Origin: Thermosediminibacterales bacterium
GTDB taxonomy: Bacteria; Bacillota; Thermosediminibacteria; Koleobacterales; JARRCM01
Reading direction: 5' to 3'
NCBI GenBank assembly: GCA_029982205.1
Contig: JARRCM010000001.1
Span: 1 to 64,000, forward strand
DNA length: 64,000 bases
In this document: one piece after another, positions 44,633-55,833 of the stretch
How positions within the stretch are numbered: position 1 is the first letter of the stretch
Layout of the letters: every line of letters starts with the position of its first letter
Notes under the pieces: generated by a model
What the model was told of the DNA's origin: nothing
Databases searched by the model: none
Seen by the model: only the letters and a program-made list of their open reading frames with translations
Made by a program: the position numbers and the translations under genes

Positions 44633-45172
44633 TTATTTTCTAAAGGGCATTCCCAGAAGTCTCAATAGTTCTCTTGCTTCTTCATCGGTTTTAGCTGTAG
44701 TGGTAATTATTATATCCATACCGCGGATTTTTTCTATTTTATCATAATTTATTTCCGGGAAAATAAGCTGTTCTTTGATTCCCAGTGCGAAATTTCCTCT
44801 TCCATCAAAGGATTTTGGAGAAACACCTCGGAAATCCCTAACCCGGGGTAATGCAACATTTATCAGCTTATCCAAGAATTCATACATCCTGTTACCTCTC
44901 AATGTGACTTTAGCCCCTATGGGCATCCCTGCCCTGATTTTAAATGCTGCTACCGATTTTTTTGCTTTTGTTATAACAGGTTTCTGGCCTGAAATGATCA
45001 TCAAATCATTTACGGCAGCATCAAGTGTTTTAGGGTTTTCTCTGGCCTCTCCTACACCCATGTTTATGACGATTTTCTCTATTCTTGGCACTTCCATAGG
45101 GTTTTTATATTTAAACTTATCCATCAGTAGTGGAATTACTTCATTGTTGTATTTTTCTCTCAATCTAGCCAT
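44633..45172 (-). CDS. rplE: 50S ribosomal protein L5
   Basis: Product of 179 residues. [22 protein letters not shown] and [14 protein letters not shown] open the protein, and [18 protein letters not shown] is the P-site-tRNA-facing segment typical of uL5. It binds 5S rRNA. Start ATG at 45172 is 8 nt behind AAGGAGG; the ATG at 45190 would put the site inside the gene. Confidence 0.97.
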   Translation of the reverse strand: MARLREKYNNEVIPLLMDKFKYKNPMEVPRIEKIVINMGVGEARENPKTLDAAVNDLMIISGQKPVITKAKKSVAAFKIRAGMPIGAKVTLRGNRMYEFLDKLINVALPRVRDFRGVSPKSFDGRGNFALGIKEQLIFPEINYDKIEKIRGMDIIITTTAKTDEEARELLRLLGMPFRK

Positions 45173-45200
45173 GGGAGTTACCTCCTTCATAATCCTATCA

Positions 45201-45527
45201 TTATTTATCTAGAATCTCACCACATTTTTTACAAATACGAACTTTACTTCCGTCTTCGAGTATTTTTTTCCCTATCCTTGTAGGATTGTTGCATTTATTA
45301 CAATATATCATAACTTTTGAAGCATAAAAGGGAGCTTCCTGGTGTATAATACCCGCTTGCTGCACTTGACGCGTTGGTTTTAAATGTTTAGTTACTATGT
45401 TAACTCCCTCTACAATCACTTTGCCTTCTGCCGGGAAAACGTTAAGCACTTTACCTTTTTTCCCTTTGTCTTTTCCGGAAATAACAACGACTGTATCTCC
45501 CTTTTTTACATGTACTTTATTAGCCAT
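45201..45527 (-). CDS. rplX: 50S ribosomal protein L24
   Basis: Product of 107 residues with an N-terminal KOW motif ([20 protein letters not shown]) that initiates large-subunit assembly. The C-terminal half carries two CxxC pairs (Cys76/79 and Cys99/102), a zinc-ribbon form. Start ATG at 45527 follows GGAGGTG; the GTG at 45536 belongs to that site. Confidence 0.97.
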   Translation of the reverse strand: MANKVHVKKGDTVVVISGKDKGKKGKVLNVFPAEGKVIVEGVNIVTKHLKPTRQVQQAGIIHQEAPFYASKVMIYCNKCNNPTRIGKKILEDGSKVRICKKCGEILDK

Positions 45528-45544
45528 AAATGCCACCTCCTCAT

Positions 45545-45913
45545 CTAAAGCACTTCAGGGGCTAGAGAAATAATCTTCATAAAGTCCTTATCTCGCAGTT
45601 CCCGAGCTACCGGCCCAAAAATCCGTGTTCCTCTTGGATTTTTTTGCTCATTTATAATAACAGCCGCATTTTCATCAAATTTGATATAAGAACCGTCTGG
45701 TCTTCTAAGGCCTTTTTTTGACCTGACAACTACGGCCCTGACAACGTCACCCTTTTTCACAACCCCACCAGGTGTTGCATCCTTTACTGAAGCTACAATA
45801 ACATCTCCGATATTGGCGTATTTTCTCTTAGAGCCACCTAAAACCCTTATACACATAATTTCTTTTGCTCCTGAGTTGTCTGCAACATTTAACCGGGTTT
45901 GTTGTTGAATCAT
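45545..45913 (-). CDS. rplN: 50S ribosomal protein L14
   Basis: Product of 122 residues. [28 protein letters not shown] and the middle [22 protein letters not shown] are strongly conserved uL14 features; the protein forms an intersubunit bridge. Between rpsQ and rplX in normal order. Confidence 0.98.
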   Translation of the reverse strand: MIQQQTRLNVADNSGAKEIMCIRVLGGSKRKYANIGDVIVASVKDATPGGVVKKGDVVRAVVVRSKKGLRRPDGSYIKFDENAAVIINEQKNPRGTRIFGPVARELRDKDFMKIISLAPEVL

Positions 45914-45951
45914 TTGTAAAACCCTCCTTTCAGCAGAAAAAAACTAATATA

Positions 45952-46206
45952 TTATTGGGCTTTTTCGATGATTTGTACAACTCTCCAACGTTTTTCTTTA
46001 CTTAAAGGTCGAGTTTCCATAAGTTTGACTTTATCACCTACTCGACATTCATTGTTTTCATCATGGGCTTTTAGCTTTTTTGTTCTTTTTACTGTTCTTC
46101 CATATAAAGGATGAGATACTAAAGTTTCTACTGCAACTACAATGGTTTTATCCATTTTATCACTTACTACTCTGCCGATTCTAGTTTTTCTGTTTCCTCT
46201 ATTCAC
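45952..46206 (-). CDS. rpsQ: 30S ribosomal protein S17
   Basis: Product of 84 residues with the OB fold of uS17: [36 protein letters not shown] and [19 protein letters not shown]. It organises 5' and central 16S rRNA domains. Start codon is GTG at 46206, 9 nt behind GGAGG. Confidence 0.97.
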   Translation of the reverse strand: MNRGNRKTRIGRVVSDKMDKTIVVAVETLVSHPLYGRTVKRTKKLKAHDENNECRVGDKVKLMETRPLSKEKRWRVVQIIEKAQ

Positions 46207-46232
46207 AGTTCAAAACCTCCTTCCGCCCGGTT

Positions 46233-46436
46233 TTAAGCATCTGCAGCTTTTAATTCACGTTCACGGATAATAGTCTTAACTCTTGCTATGGTTTTCCTTA
46301 CTTCTCTAATTCTCATTGGATTATCTAATTGGCCTGTAGCCAGTTGAAATCTCAAATTAAAAAGTTCTTCTTTTAAATCTCTTAGTTTCTGTTCCAGTTC
46401 CTGATTTGACAGTTCTCTTATTTCTCTAACTTTCAT
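46233..46436 (-). CDS. rpmC: 50S ribosomal protein L29
   Basis: Product of 67 residues forming a helical hairpin: [21 protein letters not shown] and [30 protein letters not shown] are the uL29 pattern. It sits at the exit tunnel near the trigger factor and SRP site. ATG at 46436 overlaps the end of rplP by 11 bp; GGTG lies just upstream. The GTG codons at 46448 and 46445 are weaker starts. Confidence 0.96.
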   Translation of the reverse strand: MKVREIRELSNQELEQKLRDLKEELFNLRFQLATGQLDNPMRIREVRKTIARVKTIIRERELKAADA

Positions 46437-46860
46437 TTTCTTCACCACCCGTTTCTTCCCGTCTTATAATCCTAGTTTTGATAGGCAGCTTATGAGAAGC
46501 AAGTAACATAGCTTTTTTTGCTGTTTCCTCATTAACACCTGCCAGCTCAAAAAGAACACGACCAGGTTTAACAACAGCAACCCAATATTCTGGGGAGCCT
46601 TTACCACTGCCCATTCGAGTCTCTGCCGGTTTAGCTGTAACGGGCTTGTCAGGGAATATTTTAATCCATACCTTACCGCCCCTTTTAATATAACGTGTCA
46701 TGGCAACCCTGGCGGCTTCTATCTGATTGCTGGTTATCCATGCTGGTTCTAGAGCCTGAAGTCCATATTCTCCATAAGTGATTTCGTTCCCCCTTTGGGC
46801 TTTGCCTTTCATTCTACCCCTCATCTGCTTGCGGTGTTTTACCCTTTTCGGCATCAGCAT
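46426..46860 (-). CDS. rplP: 50S ribosomal protein L16
   Basis: Product of 144 residues. [30 protein letters not shown] basic start, [34 protein letters not shown] and [19 protein letters not shown] are uL16 signatures near the A site. ATG at 46860 behind GGGGGC. Its tail overlaps rpmC, suggesting coupled translation. Confidence 0.97.
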   Translation of the reverse strand: MLMPKRVKHRKQMRGRMKGKAQRGNEITYGEYGLQALEPAWITSNQIEAARVAMTRYIKRGGKVWIKIFPDKPVTAKPAETRMGSGKGSPEYWVAVVKPGRVLFELAGVNEETAKKAMLLASHKLPIKTRIIRREETGGEENES

Positions 46861-46862
46861 CC

Positions 46863-47525
46863 CTATTCGCCCCCTTCCGCCTTGTCAGCTTTTTTGTTTT
46901 CCGGAAGCACTTCTCCTTTATATACCCATACTTTTACTCCGATCCTTCCATAAGTAGTATGGGCTTCAGCAAAACCATAATCAATATCGGCTCTTAAGGT
47001 CTGAAGCGGAATCGTACCTTCATGGTATCTTTCAGATCTGGCTATTTCAGCTCCGCCTAAACGGCCGCTTACCATTGTCTTAACACCTTTTGCTCCTGCC
47101 TTCATAGCCCTTGAAATTGCTTGTTTCATGGCTCTTCTAAACGAAATACGTTTTTCCAGCTGTGCTGCAATATTTTCCGCCATTAACTGTGCATCAATTT
47201 CAGGAGTTTTGATTTCGATTACGTTAATCTGAACCTGTTTTCCTGTCATCTTTTCCAATTCATCTTTCAGTGTTTCAACCCCTGTTCCGCCTTTTCCTAT
47301 AACCATTCCGGGCCTGGCGGTATGAATATTGACTCTCACCCTGTTTGCAGCACGTTCAATCTCTATCCGTGAAATTCCTGAACTGTACAATTTTTCTTTC
47401 AGGTGTTTTCTGATTTTTACGTCTTCATAAAGCAGGTCCGCAAAGTTTTTGTCAGCATACCACTTTGAACTCCAGTCTTTTATTATTCCGACTCTGAGAC
47501 CATGGGGATTTACCTTTTGGCCCAC
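46863..47525 (-). CDS. rpsC: 30S ribosomal protein S3
   Basis: Product of 220 residues. [18 protein letters not shown] starts the protein; the KH domain GxxG loop is in [15 protein letters not shown] (near 73-80), and the C-terminal domain has [26 protein letters not shown]. It shapes the mRNA entry channel. The gene is followed by rplP after 2 bp, with rplV 3 bp upstream. Confidence 0.98.
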   Translation of the reverse strand: MGQKVNPHGLRVGIIKDWSSKWYADKNFADLLYEDVKIRKHLKEKLYSSGISRIEIERAANRVRVNIHTARPGMVIGKGGTGVETLKDELEKMTGKQVQINVIEIKTPEIDAQLMAENIAAQLEKRISFRRAMKQAISRAMKAGAKGVKTMVSGRLGGAEIARSERYHEGTIPLQTLRADIDYGFAEAHTTYGRIGVKVWVYKGEVLPENKKADKAEGGE

Positions 47526-47528
47526 TAA

Positions 47529-47876
47529 CTATCCCTCCTTCTTTTCTTCTAACACTATAGTAATATGACTGGTCTTTTTCCGTATCCGTGCAGCTCGACC
47601 CATGGCCCTAGCCCTAAACCTCATCAATGTTGGTCCTTGGTCAGCATAAGCTTCTGCAATATACAGGCTGTCACGGGCCATATCATGATTGTTTTCGGCA
47701 TTTGCCACAGCAGATTTCACAAGCTTCTCTAATATTTTAGAAGCGGCTTTTGGGGTAAATCTAAGTATAGACAAAGCCTCATCCACGTTTTTACCCCTAA
47801 TCAGGTCCAGAACTATTCGTACTTTTCTAGGTGCTATTCGAGCATATCGTAGGCGTGCAACTGCTCTCGATTCCAT
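47529..47876 (-). CDS. rplV: 50S ribosomal protein L22
   Basis: Product of 115 residues. [23 protein letters not shown] and the beta-hairpin tip region [28 protein letters not shown], which reaches into the exit tunnel at the macrolide site, look normal. Start ATG at 47876, 8 nt behind AAGGAGG; a farther ATG at 47903 is rejected. Confidence 0.97.
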   Translation of the reverse strand: MESRAVARLRYARIAPRKVRIVLDLIRGKNVDEALSILRFTPKAASKILEKLVKSAVANAENNHDMARDSLYIAEAYADQGPTLMRFRARAMGRAARIRKKTSHITIVLEEKKEG

Positions 47877-47910
47877 TTGTTTAACCTCCTTCCCGAAGAT
47901 CAATTCCTCG

Positions 47911-48195
47911 TTATTTCAGTGCTGTAGACCTTTCAGTATGTGCTCCATGGCCTCTAAAAGTCCTTGTAGGAGCAAATTCCCCCAATTTATGGCCTACCAT
48001 CTCTTCGGTAATATATATAGGAATATGTTTTCTGCCGTCATGAACTGCAATAGTATGTCCTACCATTTGTGGGAAAATTGTTGATCTTCGCGACCATGTC
48101 TTGATAACACGTTTTTCACCTTTTTTATTCATGGCCTCTATTTTTGCCAGCAGTTTAGGATCACAATATGGTCCTTTTTTAATAGACCTTCCCAT
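47911..48195 (-). CDS. rpsS: 30S ribosomal protein S19
   Basis: Product of 94 residues. [16 protein letters not shown] opens it, and [31 protein letters not shown] is the conserved core of uS19, which binds the 16S head with S13. Start ATG at 48195, 7 nt behind AAGGAGG, not the ATG at 48222. Confidence 0.97.
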   Translation of the reverse strand: MGRSIKKGPYCDPKLLAKIEAMNKKGEKRVIKTWSRRSTIFPQMVGHTIAVHDGRKHIPIYITEEMVGHKLGEFAPTRTFRGHGAHTERSTALK

Positions 48196-48232
48196 CAGAT
48201 TTCCTCCTTTCAGGATAAACACCTGCTTACTT

Positions 48233-49060
48233 TTACTTACTCCTTCTTCTTAAAATCAATTTATCGGATTTCTTTTTCTTACGTGTCTTTGCGCCTAAAG
48301 TCGGTTTACCCCATGGAGTAACAGGTGATTTTCTTCCTATTGGCGCTCTGCCTTCACCGCCACCATGTGGATGGTCTACAGGATTCATGGCTGAACCTCT
48401 AACATGGGGCCGCCTGCCTATCCATCTGCTTCTACCTGCTTTACCGATAGTTATGTTTTCATGTGTAACGTTTCCTACCTGACCGATAGTTGCTCTACAT
48501 TCAAGACGTACCAGTCGAACCTCACCTGATGGAAGTCTCAAGTTTGCATAACCGCCTTCTTTAGCCATCAGCTGGGCTGAACTGCCCGCAGAGCGAGCAA
48601 TCTGACCGCCTTTACCCGGTTTCAATTCTATATTGTGAACAATGCTACCAACAGGTATATTTGCTAAAGGCAGCGCATTTCCGGGTCTTATATCCGCATC
48701 CGGTCCAGAAATAACTGTATCACCAACTTTGAGCCCTAACGGGGCAATTATATAACGTTTTTCACCATCAGCGTAATTTAAAAGAGCGATATTAGCCGAA
48801 CGATTAGGATCGTATTCAATTGCAGCCACTTTCGCAGGTATTCCGTCTTTATTGCGCTTAAAATCTATAATTCTATATTTTTGTTTATGTCCTCCTCCTC
48901 GATGTCTGGATGTTACCCTTCCAAAAACATTTCTTCCACCACTGCTCTTTAAAGGCTCCACAAGAGATTTTTCCGGTTCTTTTTTTGTTATTTCTTCAAA
49001 AGTAGATACAGTCATAAACCTGCGAGCTGGGGAAGTCGGCTTGAATTTCTTTATTGCCAC
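48233..49060 (-). CDS. rplB: 50S ribosomal protein L2
   Basis: Product of 275 residues, normal length. [14 protein letters not shown] and the C-terminal [37 protein letters not shown], which contains the His important for peptidyl-transfer centre organisation, mark uL2. It is a primary 23S rRNA-binding protein at the subunit interface. In S10-operon order after rplW. Confidence 0.98.
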   Translation of the reverse strand: MAIKKFKPTSPARRFMTVSTFEEITKKEPEKSLVEPLKSSGGRNVFGRVTSRHRGGGHKQKYRIIDFKRNKDGIPAKVAAIEYDPNRSANIALLNYADGEKRYIIAPLGLKVGDTVISGPDADIRPGNALPLANIPVGSIVHNIELKPGKGGQIARSAGSSAQLMAKEGGYANLRLPSGEVRLVRLECRATIGQVGNVTHENITIGKAGRSRWIGRRPHVRGSAMNPVDHPHGGGEGRAPIGRKSPVTPWGKPTLGAKTRKKKKSDKLILRRRSK

Positions 49061-49104
49061 AACTTTTCCCTCCTTTATCTAATCACAATTACAAAAACTC
49101 CCAA

Positions 49105-49395
49105 CTACATGCCCTCAAAGAATTCGATTTTTTTACTGTCCTCAGTTAAAGTAACTATAGCTTTTTTCCAGTCTGGTCTTTTACCCTCGTATCTTCCTAA
49201 TCTTTTTCTCTTTCCTTTCATACGCATTGTGTTGACTTTTTTAACTTTCACACCAAAGATTTCTTCCACAGCCTTTTTGATCTGAATTTTATTTGCTTTA
49301 ATATCAACTTCGAAGGTGTATTTTTTATCGGCCATTTGAGTCATACTTTTTTCAGTAATTATGGGCCTTTTAATGATATCATGTGCATAAGCCAT
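49105..49395 (-). CDS. rplW: 50S ribosomal protein L23
   Basis: Product of 96 residues. [31 protein letters not shown] is the uL23 N-terminus; the protein docks trigger factor and SRP at the tunnel exit. It overlaps rplD by one base. No unusual features. Confidence 0.97.
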   Translation of the reverse strand: MAYAHDIIKRPIITEKSMTQMADKKYTFEVDIKANKIQIKKAVEEIFGVKVKKVNTMRMKGKRKRLGRYEGKRPDWKKAIVTLTEDSKKIEFFEGM

Positions 49396-50018
49396 TATGC
49401 ATACACCTCCTCTATCTTCTTAACAGCATCTTTTGTTAAGATAAGATTGTCATGATTAAGGATGTCATAAACATTAAGAATGTTAACGGAAACCGTCATA
49501 ACACCAGGCATATTCCGTGTTGATTTGATGACATTCTCATCTTTGTCTGCTAATACCACCAGCGCTTTTTTGTCTATTTTTAGGTTTTTCAATATATTTA
49601 CAAAATCTTTTGTTTTAGGTTTTTCCATCTCAAGTTTATCTAAAACAATCAATTCTTTGTCTTCTACTTTGGCGCTAAGAGCGGATTTTAGCGCAAGCCT
49701 CTTTACCTTTTTAGGCAGTTTAAACCCGTAGTCCCTCGGTTTTGGCCCAAAAGTAATTCCACCACCCGTCCAAATTGGCGACCTTATGCTGCCATGACGG
49801 GCTCGACCTGTTCCCTTTTGCCTCCATGGCTTGCGGCCTCCTCCACTTACTTCGGCACGGGTTTTCGTAGAAGCATTACCCTGTCGTTTATTAGCAAGAT
49901 GCATGGTAACTACCTGGTGAAGGATATCGCTTCGAACCTCAGCGCCAAACACTTCATCACTTAATTCTATTTCTCCTACTTCTTCACCGTTTATATTATA
50001 TAAACCTACTTTAGGCAT
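49395..50018 (-). CDS. rplD: 50S ribosomal protein L4
   Basis: Product of 207 residues. The extended loop [35 protein letters not shown] reaches the tunnel constriction, and the globular part ends with [16 protein letters not shown]. uL4 can autoregulate the S10 operon in some bacteria. Start ATG with AAAGGAGG upstream. Confidence 0.97.
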   Translation of the reverse strand: MPKVGLYNINGEEVGEIELSDEVFGAEVRSDILHQVVTMHLANKRQGNASTKTRAEVSGGGRKPWRQKGTGRARHGSIRSPIWTGGGITFGPKPRDYGFKLPKKVKRLALKSALSAKVEDKELIVLDKLEMEKPKTKDFVNILKNLKIDKKALVVLADKDENVIKSTRNMPGVMTVSVNILNVYDILNHDNLILTKDAVKKIEEVYA

Positions 50019-50056
50019 AGCTTATCCTCCTTTCCCATTTGGGGTCGTTGGGGAAA

Positions 50057-50689
50057 TTATTTGTTGTTTTTAACAGTATTTTTGATTAAGAGCAGCGCTT
50101 TTTTTGCTCCTGGGACTGCTCCTTTTATGAGCATAAGGTTTTTTTCAGGGTCTACTTTAACTACTTCAAGGTTTTGTACCGTCACCTTTTTACCGCCCAT
50201 TCGTCCCGGCAGCTTTCTGCCCTTGAAAACCCTTGCCGGATCTGTTGCTCCAAGGGATCCAGGTCTCCTATGGTACATTGAACCATGGCCCATAGGCCCT
50301 CTGTTAAAATTCCATCTTTTTATGGCACCTGCAAAACCTTTCCCTTTAGATATCCCGGAAACATCTACTCTTTCTCCTGGCTTAAAAATATCCACTTTTA
50401 TTTCTTGACCGATCTCGTATTTGTCAACATCATCTACTCTAAACTCTCTAAGGTATTTTCGGGGAGAAACCTTGGCTTTATCAAACTGTCCTTTTATGGG
50501 TTTATTGACTTTATTTGGTTTAACTTCACCATAACCTACTTTAATCGCCTTATAACCATCGGTTTCTTCAAGCTTTTTTTGAACGACAACACATGGTTTG
50601 GCTTCTACTACGGTAACAGGAATCACTTCCCCGTTTTCATCAAAAATTTGAGTCATACCTATTTTTGTAGCTAAAATTGCTTTTTCCAT
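50057..50689 (-). CDS. rplC: 50S ribosomal protein L3
   Basis: Product of 210 residues. [28 protein letters not shown] opens it, and the [31 protein letters not shown] loop approaches the peptidyl-transferase centre. Start ATG at 50689 after GGGAGGTG; the GTG at 50698 is part of that site. Confidence 0.98.
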   Translation of the reverse strand: MEKAILATKIGMTQIFDENGEVIPVTVVEAKPCVVVQKKLEETDGYKAIKVGYGEVKPNKVNKPIKGQFDKAKVSPRKYLREFRVDDVDKYEIGQEIKVDIFKPGERVDVSGISKGKGFAGAIKRWNFNRGPMGHGSMYHRRPGSLGATDPARVFKGRKLPGRMGGKKVTVQNLEVVKVDPEKNLMLIKGAVPGAKKALLLIKNTVKNNK

Positions 50690-50724
50690 TGTCGCCACCT
50701 CCCTTTTGGATGTTAGAAAACGTT

Positions 50725-51033
50725 TTACAATTTAATTTCGATATCAACCCCTGCAGGCAAATCTAACCTCATAAGTGAATCAACAGTTTTTGGTGTGGGA
50801 TTTTTTATATCAATTAGTCTTTTGTGGGTTCTCATTTCAAACTGTTCACGAGAATCCTTATACTTATGAGGAGCTCGCAAAATAGTAAATATGCTCTTAT
50901 CAGTAGGAAGAGGTACCGGCCCGGACACCTTAGCCCCTGTTTTCTTAGCCGTTTCAACTATCTTTTCAGCCGATTGATCTAAAATCTTGTGATCAAAAGC
51001 TTTTAATCGTATCCTAATTTTCTGTTGAGCCAT
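50725..51033 (-). CDS. rpsJ: 30S ribosomal protein S10
   Basis: Product of 102 residues. [32 protein letters not shown] and [31 protein letters not shown] identify uS10 (NusE), which also links ribosomes to NusG and antitermination. First gene of the S10 cluster, 85 bp below tuf with a strong hairpin between them. Confidence 0.98.
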   Translation of the reverse strand: MAQQKIRIRLKAFDHKILDQSAEKIVETAKKTGAKVSGPVPLPTDKSIFTILRAPHKYKDSREQFEMRTHKRLIDIKNPTPKTVDSLMRLDLPAGVDIEIKL

Positions 51034-51060
51034 AGAATTATCCCTCCTTTTTACACATCA

Positions 51061-51106
51061 AATAAAAAGAAGAAGTGGAGCTTAATCTCCGTTTCTTCTT
51101 TTTATT
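51061..51106 (-). terminator. Long hairpin between tuf and rpsJ
   Basis: AATAAAAAGAAGAA / TTCTTCTTTTTATT pair perfectly and continue inward through two wobbles to GGAG/CTCC, a 20-bp stem closed by a 6-nt loop. It lies 12 nt after tuf and ends 27 nt before the rpsJ start, so S10 expression depends on read-through or a promoter overlapping the hairpin. Confidence 0.75.
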
Positions 51107-51118
51107 AATATTTTAAAA

Positions 51119-52309
51119 CTACTTAATGATTTCAGTAACAGCGCCTGCGCCGACGGTTCTACCGCCTTCACGAATAGCAAAACGCAGACCTTCCTCTATG
51201 GCTATCGGGGTTATCAGTTTTATTTCCATCGTTATGTTGTCTCCAGGCATTACCATCTCTACTCCCTCAGGTAGTGTTATTACCCCCGTTACGTCGGTCG
51301 TCCTGAAATAAAACTGTGGCCTGTATCCGTTAAAGAACGGTGTATGCCTTCCACCTTCTTCTTTGGTTAATACATATACCTGTGCTTTAAAGTGAGTATG
51401 CGGGTTTATTGATCCAGGCTTCGCTAATACCTGACCCCTCTCTACTTCGTCCCTGTCTACTCCTCTAAGCAGTGCCCCTATGTTGTCTCCAGCTACCGCC
51501 TGATCCAGTATCTTCCTGAACATCTCTACTCCCGTGACTACCGTCTTCCGAGGCTCGTCCATTAACCCTACTATCTCTACTTCGTCTCCTACCTTTAATG
51601 TACCCCTCTCTACTCTTCCTGTTACTACTGTCCCTCTACCCGTTATGCTGAATACATCCTCTATCGGCATTAAAAACGGTTTGTCTGTGTCCCTTTCAGG
51701 TGTGGGAATGTATTCGTCTACCGCATTCATTAGCTCTATTATCTTCTCCGCATCTTCTCCTTCCGGATTCTCTAATGCCTTTAATGCTGAACCTACTACT
51801 ACCGGCACGTCATCCCCAGGAAATTCATACTCGTTCAACAACTCCCTCACTTCCATCTCTACCAACTCTAATAACTCCGGATCGTCTACCATGTCCGCTT
51901 TGTTTAAAAATACTACTATATATGGCACTCCTACCTGCCTCGCCAGTAATATGTGCTCCCTCGTCTGCGGCATCGGACCATCTGCTGCCGATACTACTAA
52001 TATCGCACCGTCCATCTGCGCCGCTCCTGTTATCATGTTCTTTACATAGTCCGCATGACCCGGACAGTCTACATGCGCATAGTGCCTCTTCTCTGTCTCA
52101 TACTCTACATGCGCCGTCGCTATCGTTATCCCCCTCTCCCTCTCCTCCGGCGCCTTGTCTATCTGATCAAATGCCGTCGCTTGCGCTAACCCTCTCTTCG
52201 CTAATACATACGTTATCGCCGCTGTCAACGTCGTCTTACCATGGTCTACGTGACCTATCGTCCCTATGTTAACATGGGGCTTCGACCTCTCATACTTTTG
52301 CTTTGCCAT
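51119..52309 (-). CDS. tuf: Translation elongation factor Tu
   Basis: Product of 396 residues. GTPase motifs GHVDHGKT (19-26), DCPGHAD (near 81) and NKAD (near 136) precede the two beta-barrel domains. Start ATG at 52309, 9 nt behind AAGGAGG; the ATG at 52318 abuts that site. It delivers aminoacyl-tRNA to the ribosome. Its first two thirds have strikingly different base and codon use from fusA and the ribosomal genes (many GCG, ATA, GTA and AGG codons, more G+C), which is unusual for a gene of this class. Confidence 0.99.
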   Translation of the reverse strand: MAKQKYERSKPHVNIGTIGHVDHGKTTLTAAITYVLAKRGLAQATAFDQIDKAPEERERGITIATAHVEYETEKRHYAHVDCPGHADYVKNMITGAAQMDGAILVVSAADGPMPQTREHILLARQVGVPYIVVFLNKADMVDDPELLELVEMEVRELLNEYEFPGDDVPVVVGSALKALENPEGEDAEKIIELMNAVDEYIPTPERDTDKPFLMPIEDVFSITGRGTVVTGRVERGTLKVGDEVEIVGLMDEPRKTVVTGVEMFRKILDQAVAGDNIGALLRGVDRDEVERGQVLAKPGSINPHTHFKAQVYVLTKEEGGRHTPFFNGYRPQFYFRTTDVTGVITLPEGVEMVMPGDNITMEIKLITPIAIEEGLRFAIREGGRTVGAGAVTEIIK

Positions 52310-52323
52310 TACAGTCATCCTCC

Positions 52324-54390
52324 TTATTCTTTAATAATTTTTTCAGTTATATTCTTGGGTGTTTCTTCATAATGTGAAAATTGCATAGTATAAGTTCCAC
52401 GCCCCTGAGTCTTAGATCTAAGGTCGGTGGCATAACCAAACATCTCAGCTAGTGGAACATATGCTCGAATTACCTGGGCTCCTGCTCTGGGTTCAATACC
52501 CTCAATTCTGCCTCTGCGTGAATTAATATCACCCATAACATCACCCATAAATTCTTCAGGCACCACCACTTCAACTTTCATAACCGGCTCAAGCAACACG
52601 GGGTTAGCCTTTTTCATGCCTTCCTTAAAAGCTATAGATGCGGCTATTTTAAATGCCATTTCAGAAGAGTCCACCTCATGGTATGAACCATCAAAAAGAG
52701 TTGCTTTTACATCTATAACAGGATATCCAGCTAAAGTGCCGTTTTCCATGGCCTCTTTTATGCCCGCTTCAACAGCCGGAATATATTCTTTAGGTATCGT
52801 GCCTCCAACAATTTTGTTTTCAAACTTGAACCCTTCACCAGGTGAAAGGGGTTCTATTTCCATAATCACATGGCCATATTGACCTCTACCACCGCTCTGA
52901 CGCACAAACTTACCCTCGGTTTTGACTTTTTTGCGAATAGTTTCTTTGTAAGCCACTTGAGGTTTGCCTACATTTGCAGACACCTTAAACTCTCTTAATA
53001 ATCTATCTACAATTATCTCAAGATGAAGTTCACCCATACCTGATATAATCGTCTGGCCTGTTTCATTATCAATATGTGTTTTAAATGTAGGGTCTTCTTC
53101 TGAGAGTTTCTGTAATGAAATTCCCATTTTTTCTTGATCTGCTTTTGTTTTTGGCTCGATAGCCACTGATATCACCGGTTCAGGGAATTTCATGGATTCA
53201 AGTATAATGGGGTTTTTGTCATCACAAAGTGTATCACCGGTGGTGGTTTCTTTTAATCCGACAGCTGCGGCAATATCTCCGGTACAAACTTCATCTGTTT
53301 CTTCTCGATGGTTAGCATGCATTAGGAGAATTCTTCCTATACGCTCTTTTTTGTTTTTTGTTGAATTGTATACATAAGACCCTGACTTCAAAACACCTGA
53401 ATAAACTCTGAAAAAAGTCAATTTGCCCACATAGGGGTCTGTCATGATTTTGAAAGCCAAAGCGGAAAAAGGAGCATCATCGCTGGCTTCTCTTTGATCT
53501 TCTTCTCCTAAATCAGGCATTATCCCTTTAACAGGTGGTATATCTAAGGGTGAAGGTAAATAATCGCAAACAGCATCCAATAAAAGCTGAACACCTTTGT
53601 TTTTGTATGATGAGCCGCATAATACAGGAACCATTTTAACACTAAGCGTAGCTTTTCTTAACACTTTACGTATTTCATCTTCTGTGATTTCTTCACCTTC
53701 AAGATATTTTAACATCAGTTCATCATCCTGATCAGCAACTGCTTCAATCAATTTTTCTCTATATTCTGCTGCAATTTGTTTCATATTATCGGGTATATCA
53801 TTTTCACTGCTTCTTGTGCCCAAATCATCTAAATAATATATGGCTTTGTTTTTAATTAAGTCGATTATTCCTTTAAAAGAATCTTCTGATCCAATGGGCA
53901 ATTGGATTGGTATTGGATTTGCTCCTAATCTTTCTTTTATCATTTTCACAACATTAAAGAAATCTGCACCCATAATATCCATTTTATTTACATAGGCTAT
54001 ACGAGGTACCCTATACTTGTCTGCCTGCCGCCAAACTGTCTCAGATTGGGGCTCAACACCACCTTTAGCACAAAAAACAGCTACTGAACCATCGAGAACG
54101 CGTAGAGACCTTTCTACTTCCACAGTGAAATCCACGTGCCCTGGCGTGTCAATGATGTTAATCCTATGCCCTTTCCAAAAACAGGTGGTTGCAGCTGATG
54201 TTATTGTAATGCCGCGCTCTTGTTCTTGCTCCATCCAGTCCATAACCGCAGCTCCATCATGTACCTCACCCATTTTATGAACTTTCCCGGTGTAAAACAG
54301 TATTCTCTCCGTTGTGGTTGTTTTGCCTGCATCAATATGTGCCATTATACCTATATTTCGTATTTTATCAAGTGTAAACTGCCTAGGCAT
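52324..54390 (-). CDS. fusA: Translation elongation factor G
   Basis: Product of 688 residues with five domains. P-loop AHIDAGKT (17-24), DTPGHVDF (near 81) and NKMD (near 135) form the GTPase; the domain IV tip region carries GGRGQYGHV near 505. It drives translocation and, with RRF, ribosome recycling. Between rpsG and tuf as expected of the str operon. Confidence 0.99.
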   Translation of the reverse strand: MPRQFTLDKIRNIGIMAHIDAGKTTTTERILFYTGKVHKMGEVHDGAAVMDWMEQEQERGITITSAATTCFWKGHRINIIDTPGHVDFTVEVERSLRVLDGSVAVFCAKGGVEPQSETVWRQADKYRVPRIAYVNKMDIMGADFFNVVKMIKERLGANPIPIQLPIGSEDSFKGIIDLIKNKAIYYLDDLGTRSSENDIPDNMKQIAAEYREKLIEAVADQDDELMLKYLEGEEITEDEIRKVLRKATLSVKMVPVLCGSSYKNKGVQLLLDAVCDYLPSPLDIPPVKGIMPDLGEEDQREASDDAPFSALAFKIMTDPYVGKLTFFRVYSGVLKSGSYVYNSTKNKKERIGRILLMHANHREETDEVCTGDIAAAVGLKETTTGDTLCDDKNPIILESMKFPEPVISVAIEPKTKADQEKMGISLQKLSEEDPTFKTHIDNETGQTIISGMGELHLEIIVDRLLREFKVSANVGKPQVAYKETIRKKVKTEGKFVRQSGGRGQYGHVIMEIEPLSPGEGFKFENKIVGGTIPKEYIPAVEAGIKEAMENGTLAGYPVIDVKATLFDGSYHEVDSSEMAFKIAASIAFKEGMKKANPVLLEPVMKVEVVVPEEFMGDVMGDINSRRGRIEGIEPRAGAQVIRAYVPLAEMFGYATDLRSKTQGRGTYTMQFSHYEETPKNITEKIIKE

Positions 54391-54483
54391 AGTCCTTCCT
54401 CCTTTCTACATATAGTCTGCATATACTTCACCTATCACTGCTTGTATACTACAGCCGTTCTCAGTTCAGCAGAGGTGGTAGTA

Positions 54484-54966
<483 letters not shown>

Positions 54967-55003
54967 TTAAAATAATATTAACATCCGCTAAACAAGCAAA
55001 ATA

Positions 55004-55375
55004 TTATTTCGGCCGTTTAGCGCCATATTTTGACCTTGCCTGTTTTCTATCCTGAACACCTGCGGTATCCAACGTTCCTCTAACAATATGATATCTTACT
55101 CCAGGCAGGTCTTTAACTCTTCCTCCTCTAATGAGAACAACAGAGTGTTCCTGTAGATTGTGTCCGATTCCTGGAATGTAAGCTGTTACTTCAATACCAT
55201 TAGTTAATCGGACCCTAGCAATTTTTCGGAGGGCAGAATTCGGCTTTTTAGGTGTTGTGGTTTTTACAGCTGTACAAACACCTCGCTTTTGTGGACTTTC
55301 CTTTAAAGCAGGGGCTGTTGATTTCTTTTCTACTTTTTGTCTGCCTTTACGAATAAGCTGGTTAATGGTCGGCAC
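55004..55375 (-). CDS. rpsL: 30S ribosomal protein S12
   Basis: Product of 123 residues. [19 protein letters not shown] (streptomycin-site Lys residues near 42-43) and [20 protein letters not shown] (Lys near 87) are wild-type, so no streptomycin-resistance change is visible. It monitors codon-anticodon pairing. Start codon is GTG at 55375 behind AAGGAGG. First gene after an upstream terminator, so a promoter should lie within 55376-55453, but no clear boxes are seen. Confidence 0.98.
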   Translation of the reverse strand: MPTINQLIRKGRQKVEKKSTAPALKESPQKRGVCTAVKTTTPKKPNSALRKIARVRLTNGIEVTAYIPGIGHNLQEHSVVLIRGGRVKDLPGVRYHIVRGTLDTAGVQDRKQARSKYGAKRPK

Positions 55376-55453
55376 TAGTCACACCTCCTTCCGATAAACA
55401 ATTCAATCTAGTATTAAAACCTTATATGGAGCACACCCTGTAACGAAAAACTA

Positions 55454-55482
55454 TAAAAATTCCCCTTCAATGAGAAGGGGAA
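55454..55482 (-). terminator. Terminator after the rpoC-L7Ae genes
   Basis: TTCCCCTTC/GAAGGGGAA stem with 5-nt loop followed on the minus strand by TTTTT. It lies 16 nt past the L7Ae-like gene and separates rpoBC from the str operon. Confidence 0.85.
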
Positions 55483-55497
55483 AGGATTAAAGTTTAA

Positions 55498-55746
55498 TTA
55501 TTCATCTAAAAGAGCAGCTGCAGCCGCTCCTACCGAAATCCCACATGCCTCCCCTAATTCTTTCATTGTAGTTACATGTATAACTTTAATGGATTTTTCT
55601 TCACATTTTTTTAGTAAAGGGTCTTTAATACGGCTTTCAGCATCATCAGCTACAAAAACTAAAGTTGCTTTACCTTTGTCAACAGCTTTGGTGGTTTGCT
55701 TGGTGCCGACAACTTTGTTTTTGGCTGATTTAAGCTTTTCAAGCAT
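55498..55746 (-). CDS. L7Ae/L30e-family ribosomal protein (YbxF-like)
   Basis: Product of 82 residues, the usual length of this family. KSAKNKVVGTKQTTKAVDKGKATLVFVADDA is the kink-turn-binding core; ACGISVGAAAAALL closes it. Homologues sit between rpoC and rpsL in Firmicutes and bind kink-turn RNA; their function is not settled. Start ATG at 55746 is 8 nt behind AAAGGAGG, not the ATG at 55773. Confidence 0.9.
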   Translation of the reverse strand: MLEKLKSAKNKVVGTKQTTKAVDKGKATLVFVADDAESRIKDPLLKKCEEKSIKVIHVTTMKELGEACGISVGAAAAALLDE

Positions 55747-55833
55747 CAGCAAGACCTCCTTTAGGCAACACACCTATATATTTTAGCATCATTGTTATCG
55801 GCTGTCAACAGCTATTAACCAAACACCTGCCAT

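Noticed and set aside
51534..52272. Two long plus-strand open frames opposite tuf
   Set aside because: They are Ser/Thr/Leu/Pro-rich shadows caused by the unusual codon use of tuf and have no independent support.
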